Of a DNA stretch of 17,026 nt, positions 1 through 7,298 are shown in pieces. Below the pieces are notes generated by a model that was not told where the DNA came from, did no database searches, and saw only the letters and a program-made list of their open reading frames with translations. The DNA lies in NCBI GenBank assembly GCA_947631805.1, contig CANRNA010000013.1, positions 1-17,026 on the forward strand, read 5' to 3'. The position numbers and the translations under genes were made by a program. Every line of letters starts with the position of its first letter. Position 1 is the first letter of the stretch. This DNA comes from an uncultured Oscillospiraceae bacterium. Lineage in GTDB: Bacteria > Bacillota > Clostridia > Oscillospirales > Oscillospiraceae.

Positions 1-2972
1 ATGACCTGGCTGACGCCCTTTTCCTGCATGGTCACGCCCAGCAGCACGTCCGCCTTCTCCATGGTGCCCCGCCGGTGGGTGATGACCACGAACTGGGTGG
101 CGTGGAGCCGGTGCAGGTAATCGGCGAACCGGACCACGTTCTCCTCGTCCAGAGCCGCCTCGATCTCGTCCATGACGCAGAAGGGGGTGGGCTTGAGCTT
201 CAGTATGGAGAAGTACAGGGCTATGGCCACGAAAGCCTTCTCCCCGCCGGACAGAAGGCTGATGTTGCTGACCGCCTTCCCCGGGGGCTGGACCTTTATC
301 TCGATGCCGCAGTTAAGCACATCGCTTTCGTCCTCCAGCCGCAGGGAGGCCCGCCCGCCCCCGAACAGCTCCAGGAACGTGGCCCGGAAGCTGTCGTTGA
401 TGGCCGCGAACTCCCGGGTGAATATCTCCTCCATCTGGCGGGTGATATCCCCGATGATGCCCAGCAGCTCCTCCTTGGCCTTGGCGATGTCGTCCCGCTG
501 GCCGGTCAAATACTCGTACCGCTCCCCTACCCGTTTGCTCTCCTCGATGGCGCCCAGGTTGGGGGTGCCCAGTTCCCGGATGAGACGGCGCAGCTCCCCG
601 ATGCGGCGGTTGGCCGCCGTCAGGCTCTGGATGGGCTTGCGCTGGGCCTGGGCGGCGGTGCGGGTCAGCTCGTAGGTGTCCCACAGCCGGTCCACCAGCT
701 GCTTTTCCTCCATCTCCGCCGCCAGGGTCTGCCGCTCGATGGAGGCAACAAGCCGTTCCTGGTCGATGAGGGCCTCGTTCTGCCGCTGGGCGTCCCGGTC
801 GGCCTGGGTCCGCTTGGCCTCCAGCTCCAGCTTTTGGGCCGTGATGGCCCGCTGCTGCTCCCGAAGGGCCTCCGCCTGCTCCGCCAGGGTCCGTCCCCGC
901 TCCTCGTTCCGGGCCAGGGACTGGTCGATGGCCGCGTTTTTCTTTTCATAGTCCGCCATGAGGGCGCGGCGCTGCTCGCCTCCCGCCGTCATGGCCTCCC
1001 TCACGTCCTGAAGCTGCTTGGCGCTTGTCTTTTTCGCGTCCCGCTCCGCCTGGATGGACGCCGCCTGGCTCTGGACCTCCGCCAGCTCCTGCCCTGCCAC
1101 GTCCATGTCGTACCGAGCCGCCGCCAGCTCCCGCTCGGCGTTTTGCAGCGCCTCGCTCCGCTCTCCACAGCGCTTTTCCAGCGCCGCGCGCTCCCGGCGC
1201 AGCCGCTCCAGCTCGTTGGCCCTGGACAGGATACCCGTGCCCTTGGCCGCGCTGCCGCCGGTCATGGACCCGCCCGCGTGTATCATCTGCCCGTCCAGGG
1301 ACACGATGCGGAACTGATTTTCATGGCGCCGGGCGATGGCCACGGCGTCGGCCAATGTCTCCGCCACCACCGTCCTGCCCAGGAGGTTTTCAAAGATGTT
1401 CTGATACCGCCCGTCGAACTCCGCCAACTCCAGCGCCAGGCCCAGATAGCCCGCCTCGCCCTCCGGCCGCTGGCGCAGCACGCCTCCCCGGATGGCGCTC
1501 AGAGGCAGGAACGTGGCCCGGCCGCTGTCCAGTCTCTTCAGCAGCTCGATGGCCTTTTTGCCGTCCGACTGCTCGTCCACCACGATGTTCTGGGCGGCGG
1601 CCCCCAGGGCCGTCTCTATGGCCAGGGCATATCTGTCCTCTGTGCGCACCAGATTGGCCACCGGCCCGTGGATGCCCTGCAGGGTGCCACGGCCGCTCTC
1701 CCGCATGACGGTCTTCACCGCCCGGTTGTAGCCCTCGTAGTCCTTTTCCATCTCCGACAGCATGATGATGCGCCCGTCCATGCTCCGGCCGTCCACGGTC
1801 AGGCGGGTGACCTCCTCCCGGAGAGCCGCCACCCGGCTCTCCCGGCCTGACATCTTCATCCTGTGGCCGTTGACGATGTTGGAAAGCTGGCCGATACGGG
1901 CGGCCAGAGCCTCCCCCTCGGCCTCCGACTGGCGCACCCGCTCCAGAAGCTGGGCGATCTGCTCGTCCAGGGCCTGTATGCGCCCGGCGTTCTGGCTCAT
2001 GTCGCTCTCCAGCCGGGCGATGCTGTCCTGATTGCTCTTCCTGTCGGCGGCCAGCACCGCCGCCGCCTGCTTGTTCTCCCCGATGGCGGCCTCCTGGGCC
2101 GACAGCCGGTCCCGGATGGCCTCTATCTCCAGGTCCTTCTCCCGCATGCGCTGGCTGATGGCCTCGGTGCGCTGGTAATTGTCCGCCACGCTGGCCCGCA
2201 GCCGCTCCAGCTCCCCCTTGGCCGCCTCATAGCTGGCGCGGATGGACTCCGTCTGGCCGGAGAGCTTGTCCAAACTCTCCATCCAGGCCGAGACCTCCAC
2301 GTCCCGAAGCTCGTCCCGCAGCGCGATATACTTTTCCGCCACCTCCGCCTGCTTGCGCAGGGGCGTCAGCTGCAGCTCCAGCTCGTCTATCTTGTCCCCC
2401 ACCCGCAGCAGGGAGTCGTCCGTGGCGGACAGGCGGCGCTCCGCCTCCTCTTTTCTGAAGCGGAAGCGGGAGATACCGGCCGCCTGCTCGAATATCTCCC
2501 GGCGGTCGGTGCTCTTGGCCGAGACGATCTCGCCGATGCGCCCCTGGCCGATGATGGAATAGCCGTCCCGGCCCAGGCCCGTGTCCATGAGCAGCTCATT
2601 GATGTCCCGGAGGCGGACGGCCTCTTTATTTATGTAGTACTCGCTGTCCCCGCTGCGGTAATACCGCCGGGTGATGGCCAGCTCCTCCCCCTCGGTGGGG
2701 AAGATATGGGCGGAGTTGTCCAGCACGAGCGTCACCTGGGCGAAGCCAAGCTTTCCCCGCCGCTCCGTGCCGCCGAAGATCACGTCCTCCATCTTTCCGC
2801 CCCGCAGGGCCCTGGTGCGCTGCTCGCCCATGACCCACAGCACCGCGTCGGATATGTTGGACTTGCCCGAGCCGTTGGGCCCGACGATCATGGTCACATC
2901 CTTCTCGAAGCGGATGGTGGTCTTGTCCGGGAAGGACTTGAAGCCCTGTATCTCAAGCGCCTTTAAATACAA
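1..2972 (-). CDS. smc: Chromosome segregation ATPase Smc (3' end cut by window edge)
   Basis: Smc is the ATPase subunit of the bacterial condensin that organises and helps segregate the chromosome. The frame is open from 2972 to the edge with no stop: I checked each tta, cta and tca triplet on the plus strand and none is in frame. Visible landmarks are Walker A GPNGSGKSN (residues 31-39), a hinge at about 412-575 including GGSMTGG, the ABC signature LSGGE (907-911), Walker B MDE (934-936) and the C-terminal ITHRRGTME stretch. The last visible residues are KGVSQV, so only about 10-20 residues should be missing. The start is TTG at 2972, giving MYLKALEIQGFKSF as expected for the family; GAGG at 2982-2985 lies 9 bases upstream and no ATG fits. 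The protein is about 1,000 residues against about 1,150-1,200 usually, the loss being in both coiled-coil arms. Its own promoter lies at 3021-3049. Confidence 0.97.
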   Translation of the reverse strand, partial: MYLKALEIQGFKSFPDKTTIRFEKDVTMIVGPNGSGKSNISDAVLWVMGEQRTRALRGGKMEDVIFGGTERRGKLGFAQVTLVLDNSAHIFPTEGEELAITRRYYRSGDSEYYINKEAVRLRDINELLMDTGLGRDGYSIIGQGRIGEIVSAKSTDRREIFEQAAGISRFRFRKEEAERRLSATDDSLLRVGDKIDELELQLTPLRKQAEVAEKYIALRDELRDVEVSAWMESLDKLSGQTESIRASYEAAKGELERLRASVADNYQRTEAISQRMREKDLEIEAIRDRLSAQEAAIGENKQAAAVLAADRKSNQDSIARLESDMSQNAGRIQALDEQIAQLLERVRQSEAEGEALAARIGQLSNIVNGHRMKMSGRESRVAALREEVTRLTVDGRSMDGRIIMLSEMEKDYEGYNRAVKTVMRESGRGTLQGIHGPVANLVRTEDRYALAIETALGAAAQNIVVDEQSDGKKAIELLKRLDSGRATFLPLSAIRGGVLRQRPEGEAGYLGLALELAEFDGRYQNIFENLLGRTVVAETLADAVAIARRHENQFRIVSLDGQMIHAGGSMTGGSAAKGTGILSRANELERLRRERAALEKRCGERSEALQNAERELAAARYDMDVAGQELAEVQSQAASIQAERDAKKTSAKQLQDVREAMTAGGEQRRALMADYEKKNAAIDQSLARNEERGRTLAEQAEALREQQRAITAQKLELEAKRTQADRDAQRQNEALIDQERLVASIERQTLAAEMEEKQLVDRLWDTYELTRTAAQAQRKPIQSLTAANRRIGELRRLIRELGTPNLGAIEESKRVGERYEYLTGQRDDIAKAKEELLGIIGDITRQMEEIFTREFAAINDSFRATFLELFGGGRASLRLEDESDVLNCGIEIKVQPPGKAVSNISLLSGGEKAFVAIALYFSILKLKPTPFCVMDEIEAALDEENVVRFADYLHRLHATQFVVITHRRGTMEKADVLLGVTMQEKGVSQV

Positions 2973-3020
2973 AATCTTATACCTCAGTGCCAGTTTTATG
3001 CCGGTTTTGACACAAAATGC

Positions 3021-3049
3021 AGTATATCAAAATCCCGGTCCCGCGTCAA
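3021..3049 (-). promoter_or_regulatory. Sigma-A-type promoter for smc
   Basis: On the minus strand TTGACG (3044-3049) and TATACT (3021-3026) are separated by exactly 17 bases, each one base from consensus. The predicted start is near 3014, about 40 bases before the TTG codon of smc. The element overlaps the last codons of the upstream radical SAM gene and lies in a locally AT-rich pocket. Its presence is seen in the sequence; activity is inferred. Confidence 0.65.
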
Positions 3050-4040
3050 CCAAAACCACGGTGTCCCCCGCCGCGTCCACGGGCCTTATCCGCACCCCGC
3101 CCAGGTCGAACCGCCGGGTGAGAGCGGCGATATTGGCCCGGTGCTGGCCCGTCATGGCGGACACCCGCTCCGGGGCCACCCCCAGGGTGACGAAGGACCC
3201 CGCCGGTATCCCCGCCAGCAGCGCCGCCGCCCGGCGCAGCATGATCTCCGAGCGCACCAGCTCCCCCAGGGCGGGGTGATAGGCCCCCGCCGCCGCGCCC
3301 CCGGCGGACAGCTCCGCCGTGGGGTTCAGCCCCAGGCGTATCACCTTTATGCCCGCCTGCTCGAACAGGGGCAGGATGTCGGCGCAGACCGCCACCGCGT
3401 CGGCCACGGTGTGCTCCCTGTACGTCCCCGCCCGCCACATATCCTCCAGAACGGTGCCCTTCACGATGACCGTGGGGTATATCCGCGCCCCGTAAGGGGC
3501 CAGGGCGATGAGCTTACAGGCCGTGTCCCGGTCCGTATCCCGGTCCGCTCCGGGCAGGCCCGTCATCATCTGCAATATGAGCCGCAGGCCCGCTTTTTTC
3601 ACCAGCCCCGCCGCCCGGACCGTGTCGGCGGCGGTGTGGCCCCGGCCGGAGGCCGCCAGCACCGCGTCCGACATGGACTGGGCCCCCAGCTCCACGGTGC
3701 GCACACCGTGCTCCCGCAGCATGGCCAGGGTGTCCTCATCCACCGCGTCGGGCCGGGTGGACAGCCGTATGGCGCTCACCGTCCCGTCCGCCAGATAGGG
3801 TCCCGCCGCCTCCAAAAGCTCCAGCTGGAGCGCCCGGCTCACCGCCGTGAAGCTGCCGCCGTAAAAGGCCAGCTCCGCCCCGGTCTCGCCCCGTGCCCTG
3901 ACCCTCTCCAGCGCGGCGGCCACGTCGGCGCCGGAAACAGGCGAAGGGCTGCCGGTGATGCGCTTCTGGTCGCAGAAAACGCACCCGTTCGGGCAGCCCA
4001 GATGGGGGACGAAAAGGGGGATGATCCTCGCTCTCGCCAT
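3027..4040 (-). CDS. Elp3-like radical SAM protein of unknown substrate
   Basis: This 337-residue radical SAM enzyme has the CX3CX2C iron-sulfur motif at C16, C20 and C23 (GCPNGCVFC). Other landmarks are FYGGSF (59-64), STRPD (94-98), ELGAQS (117-122), GRGHTAADT (132-140) and QMMTGLPG (157-164), the pattern of the COG1243/Elp3-like branch. There is no room for the GNAT acetyltransferase domain of full Elp3, so it is not a complete tRNA U34 carboxymethylation enzyme. Its ATG overlaps the rnc stop by one base (TGATG) with no good Shine-Dalgarno site, so translation is probably coupled to rnc. A radical SAM gene between rnc and smc is, as I recall, common in Clostridia; the reaction is not known to me. 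A role in RNA modification is a guess from the fold and neighbours. Confidence 0.9.
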   Translation of the reverse strand: MARARIIPLFVPHLGCPNGCVFCDQKRITGSPSPVSGADVAAALERVRARGETGAELAFYGGSFTAVSRALQLELLEAAGPYLADGTVSAIRLSTRPDAVDEDTLAMLREHGVRTVELGAQSMSDAVLAASGRGHTAADTVRAAGLVKKAGLRLILQMMTGLPGADRDTDRDTACKLIALAPYGARIYPTVIVKGTVLEDMWRAGTYREHTVADAVAVCADILPLFEQAGIKVIRLGLNPTAELSAGGAAAGAYHPALGELVRSEIMLRRAAALLAGIPAGSFVTLGVAPERVSAMTGQHRANIAALTRRFDLGGVRIRPVDAAGDTVVLVDAGPGF

Positions 4041-4714
4041 CAGCTTTTCAGCTTTTCCAGGGCGGCCCTGGCCGCCGCCTGTTCCGCTTCCTTCTTGCTC
4101 TTGCCCTCGCCCTGGGCGCTCGCCCCCCCGTGGAGGGCCACGCTGGCGGTGAAGGTCTTGTCATGGTCCGGGCCGGTCTGGTCGATGATGGTGTACACCG
4201 GCGCGGCGCCGCCCTCCCGCTGCAATATCTCCTGGAGCTGGGTCTTGTAATCCGTCCGGGCGGGACGGTGCCCGGCCCGGATATCCCGGAGGATGTAGTC
4301 GGCGATGAACCGCTCGGCGCTCTCCAGCCCCCCGTCCAGATAGATGGCGGCGATGATGGCCTCCACGCAGTCGGCCAGGATGGACGTGCGGGTCCGGCCC
4401 CCGTTGCACTGCTCGTTTTTGCCCAGGCGGATATACTCCCCCAGGCCCAGGCTCAAAGCCACCTGGTGAAGGCTGGCCTCGCACACCAGCTCCGCCCGCA
4501 GGCGGGTCAGTCCCCCCTCGGGCATGTCGGGGTACAGGCGGCATATCGTCTTGGCCGCGCAGAAGCCCAGCACCGCGTCGCCCAGAAATTCCAGGCGCTC
4601 GTTGCTGTGCCTCGTCTGGAGGCTCTCGTTGGCGTAGGAGCTGTGGGTCAGGGCCGTTTCCAGATAAGAGCGGTCGGTGAACACATATCCCAGGCGCCTC
4701 TCCAAAAGCTCCAT
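4040..4714 (-). CDS. rnc: Ribonuclease III
   Basis: RNase III cuts double-stranded RNA, processing rRNA precursors and structured mRNAs. The 224-residue protein has the normal layout: endonuclease domain about 1-145 with the signature NERLEFLGDAVLG (38-50), and a C-terminal double-stranded RNA-binding domain about 154-222 ending in the KSKKEAEQAAA helix. Predicted metal-binding and catalytic residues are E42, D46, D115 and E118, matching E41, D45, D114 and E117 of the E. coli enzyme. The ATG overlaps the acpP stop by one base (TAATG), and GAGGAG lies just upstream within acpP. It is co-transcribed with acpP and smc, the standard Firmicutes arrangement. No abnormality is visible. Confidence 0.98.
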   Translation of the reverse strand: MELLERRLGYVFTDRSYLETALTHSSYANESLQTRHSNERLEFLGDAVLGFCAAKTICRLYPDMPEGGLTRLRAELVCEASLHQVALSLGLGEYIRLGKNEQCNGGRTRTSILADCVEAIIAAIYLDGGLESAERFIADYILRDIRAGHRPARTDYKTQLQEILQREGGAAPVYTIIDQTGPDHDKTFTASVALHGGASAQGEGKSKKEAEQAAARAALEKLKS

Positions 4715-4950
4715 TACTCCTCGGTGTGGGCGCTCACGTAGGCGGCCAGGTCCCCGATGGTCCGCAGCTTCCGCAGCTCCTCCTCGGGTATCTCGTCCAG
4801 GCCGAACTCGTTTTCCAGCTCCACCACCAGCTCCACCACGTCCACGGAGTCGATGCCGATGTCGTCGATGAGATTGGTGTTCTCGTTCAGGCCGTCCGGC
4901 TCCATGCCGAACTCGTCGCAGATCATAGAGATGATTTTTTCGTATACCAT
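4714..4950 (-). CDS. acpP: Acyl carrier protein
   Basis: ACP carries growing acyl chains on a 4'-phosphopantetheine arm during fatty acid synthesis and donates acyl groups to PlsX next door. The 78-residue, strongly acidic protein has the normal length and the attachment motif DSVD with the modified serine at S35 (more often DSLD or DSLE). Helix II (VDVVELVVELENEFG) is intact. The start is ATG at 4950; GGAGG of its ribosome binding site overlaps the plsX stop codon, leaving only three bases between the genes. The fabD and fabG genes that lie between plsX and acpP in Bacillus are absent, so the rest of fatty acid synthesis must be encoded elsewhere. Confidence 0.97.
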   Translation of the reverse strand: MVYEKIISMICDEFGMEPDGLNENTNLIDDIGIDSVDVVELVVELENEFGLDEIPEEELRKLRTIGDLAAYVSAHTEE

Positions 4951-4953
4951 GAT

Positions 4954-5982
4954 TTAATCCTCCTTCGCTGTGTCCAGCTTCATGTGATCTATATTGGCCT
5001 CGATGGCCCCGGCCACATCCGCCTGTACGCAGGCCATGGCCTGGCGCACCGCGTTGAATATGGCCCGGTCATCCGAGCTTCCATGTGCCTTGATGACGGT
5101 CTTGCTGATGCCCAGCAGGGCCGTGCCCCCCACCTCGGAGGGGTCCAGCATGGCCTTCAGGCCATACAGGTCTTTTTTGATGAGCAGCGCCCCCAGCTTG
5201 TTCTTGCCGCTGGCGTACATGACCTTTTTCAGCTGGCCGAACATGAATTTGGCCGAGCCCTCCACGGTCTTGAGCATCACGTTCCCGGCAAAGCCGTCCG
5301 CCACCAGCACGTCCATCTTTCCGGTGAACAGGTCGCTGCCCTCGGCGTTGCCCACAAAGTTTATCCGCCCGGCCCGGGCCGCCTCGCTCAGCAGGGCGAA
5401 GGCCTCCTTTTGCAGGGCGCCTCCCTTGGTGTCCTCGGTGCCCACGTTCAGCAGGGCCACCCTGGGATTGTCGCAGCCCATGATCCTCTCGGCGTAAAAC
5501 GCGCCCATATAGGCGAACTGGAGCAGGTATTCCGCCGTGCACTCCACGTTGGCCCCGCAGTCCATGAGCAGCACGCCCTTGCCGCCGTTTGGCAGCACCG
5601 GCCCCAAGGCCGCCCGGCGCACGCCCCGGACCCGCTTGACGATCAGCGTGGCCCCGGTCAGAAGCGCTCCCGTGCTCCCGGCGGACACCACCGCGTCGCC
5701 CCGGCCGTCCCGGAGCATGTTCAGCGCCACGGTCATGGACGCGTCCTTTTTCCGCCGCCAGGCCATGCTGGCCTCGTCCTCCATGGTGATGACCTCCGTG
5801 GCGTTGACCACGGATATGCCGGGCGCCTGCTGGCCGCCGCAGTCCGCAAGGCAGGCGCGAATGGCCTCCTCCCGGCCCACCAGTACGATCTCCGCGTCCA
5901 GCTCCCGGGCGGCCCGCACCGCGCCTCTGACCACCGCCTGGGGGGCGTTGTCGCCGCCCATGGCGTCCAAAATGATCTTCAC
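4954..5982 (-). CDS. plsX: Phosphate acyltransferase PlsX
   Basis: PlsX converts acyl-ACP and phosphate to acyl-phosphate, the donor used by PlsY in the first step of phosphatidic acid synthesis; it is a peripheral membrane enzyme. The 342-residue protein matches the family: DAMGGDNAP (6-14), SAGSTGALL (100-108), DCGANVECTA (141-150), LLNVGTEDTKG (178-188) and GNVMLK (233-238). The start is GTG at 5982, which overlaps the trmFO stop by four bases (GTGA); GGGAGG lies about 10 bases upstream. No later start fits, because MKIILDAMGGDN is the conserved N-terminus. Placement directly before acpP, its acyl-donor carrier, fits its role. Confidence 0.97.
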   Translation of the reverse strand: MKIILDAMGGDNAPQAVVRGAVRAARELDAEIVLVGREEAIRACLADCGGQQAPGISVVNATEVITMEDEASMAWRRKKDASMTVALNMLRDGRGDAVVSAGSTGALLTGATLIVKRVRGVRRAALGPVLPNGGKGVLLMDCGANVECTAEYLLQFAYMGAFYAERIMGCDNPRVALLNVGTEDTKGGALQKEAFALLSEAARAGRINFVGNAEGSDLFTGKMDVLVADGFAGNVMLKTVEGSAKFMFGQLKKVMYASGKNKLGALLIKKDLYGLKAMLDPSEVGGTALLGISKTVIKAHGSSDDRAIFNAVRQAMACVQADVAGAIEANIDHMKLDTAKED

Positions 5983-7298
5983 CGACCAGTCGCCTCCCTT
6001 TCTATGATCTTATCCAGTGCCTCCAGCCCCCGCCGGGCCACCGTCAGGTTCCGCTCCCGCTTGGAGCGGATGCGCTCCGCCGCGGGCTCGATGATGCCGA
6101 AATTCACGTTCATGGGCTGGAAATCGCCGCTTACGGCCCCGCCGGACACATACAGCGCCAGCGCGCCGATGGCCGTGGTCCGGGGAAAGTCCAGAGGCGG
6201 CAGCCCCTTCAGCCGCCGGGCCGCCTCCAGGGCGGCCAGCATCCCGGACGCGCAGGACTCCACATAGCCCTCTACCCCGGTCATCTGCCCGGCGAAGGCG
6301 ATGCGGGGCTGGCTTCTCAGCCGGTAATACCGGTCCAGCAGGGCAGGGCCGTTCAAAAACGTGTTCCGGTGCATCTTCCCGTAGCGGAGATACTCCGCCT
6401 CCGCCAGGGCCGGTATCATGCCGAACACCCGGCGCTGCTCGGGGAAAGTCAGATGGGTCTGAAAGCCCACCAGGTTATACACCGTGCCCTCGTCGTTGTC
6501 CCGGCGCAGCTGGGCCACGGCGTAATAGCTCTCTCCCGTCTCCGGGTGGCGGAGCCCCACGGGCTTGAGGGGGCCGTAGCGCAGAGTGTCCTCCCCCCGC
6601 CGGGCCATGACCTCCACGGGCATGCACCCCTCGAAAACGCCGCTGTCCTCAAACCCGTGCACCGGGGCCTCCCTGGCCGCTGCCAGCTCCCTGACGAACG
6701 AGACATACTGCTCCCGGTCCATGGGGCAGTTGATGTAGTCGGCGGTGCCCTTGCCGTAGCGGGAGCCGAACCAGGCGTGGGTCATGTCGATGCTCTCCGC
6801 CGCGATGAGCGGCGCGGCCGCGTCGAAAAAGTGGAGAAAATCCGCCTGGCCGCAGGCCTGGCTTATGGCGGGGATGAGCCCGTCGCTCGTCAGGGGGCCG
6901 GTGGCGACGATGCACTCCCCGTCGGGGAATGCCGTGATCTCCCCCTCCGCTATCTCTATATTGGGATGGCTCCGGATGGCATCGGTGATGGTCCGGGCGA
7001 ATGCCTCTCTGTCCACCGCCAGGGCGCCCCCGGCGGGGACCCGGTGTTTCTCCGCGCTCATCATGATGAGGCTGCCCAGACGGCGCAGCTCCTCCTTCAA
7101 AAGCCCCACGGCGTTGGACAGGTCGTCCCCCCGCAGGGAGTTGGAGCACACCAGCTCCGCGAACAGGGGCGAGGTGTGGGCCGGGGTCATCTTCTCCGGC
7201 TTCATCTCGTAAAGCCGGACCTTCAGCCCCCGCTGGGCCAGCTGCCAGGCGGCCTCGCTCCCGGCCAGGCCCGCGCCCACCACCGAGATATCGGCCAT
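5979..7298 (-). CDS. trmFO: Folate/FAD-dependent tRNA (uracil-54-C5)-methyltransferase TrmFO
   Basis: TrmFO makes 5-methyluridine at tRNA position 54 (the T of the T-loop), using methylenetetrahydrofolate as carbon source and reduced FAD as reductant; this is the route in most Firmicutes in place of SAM-dependent TrmA. The 439-residue protein begins with the FAD-binding GAGLAGSEAAW (8-18), followed by CSNSLRGDD (51-59) and GCMPVEVMA (224-232). C51 and C225 probably correspond to the functionally important C53 and C226 of the Bacillus enzyme. The C-terminal GQMTGVEGYVES is also typical. The frame stays open upstream to 7781, but the conserved N-terminus, AAGGAGA at 7306-7312 and the one-base TAATG overlap with topA fix the ATG at 7298. 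Confidence 0.97.
   Translation of the reverse strand: MADISVVGAGLAGSEAAWQLAQRGLKVRLYEMKPEKMTPAHTSPLFAELVCSNSLRGDDLSNAVGLLKEELRRLGSLIMMSAEKHRVPAGGALAVDREAFARTITDAIRSHPNIEIAEGEITAFPDGECIVATGPLTSDGLIPAISQACGQADFLHFFDAAAPLIAAESIDMTHAWFGSRYGKGTADYINCPMDREQYVSFVRELAAAREAPVHGFEDSGVFEGCMPVEVMARRGEDTLRYGPLKPVGLRHPETGESYYAVAQLRRDNDEGTVYNLVGFQTHLTFPEQRRVFGMIPALAEAEYLRYGKMHRNTFLNGPALLDRYYRLRSQPRIAFAGQMTGVEGYVESCASGMLAALEAARRLKGLPPLDFPRTTAIGALALYVSGGAVSGDFQPMNVNFGIIEPAAERIRSKRERNLTVARRGLEALDKIIEREATGR

Noticed and set aside
75..1850. Long plus-strand open frame (591 codons) opposite smc
   Set aside because: It is the mirror of a GC-rich gene; the translation is Leu/Gly/Pro-rich low complexity with no family motif, while the minus strand encodes an intact Smc.
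4726..6267. Plus-strand open frame (513 codons) opposite acpP, plsX and part of trmFO
   Set aside because: It crosses three verified minus-strand genes and has His/Gln/Gly-rich shadow composition.
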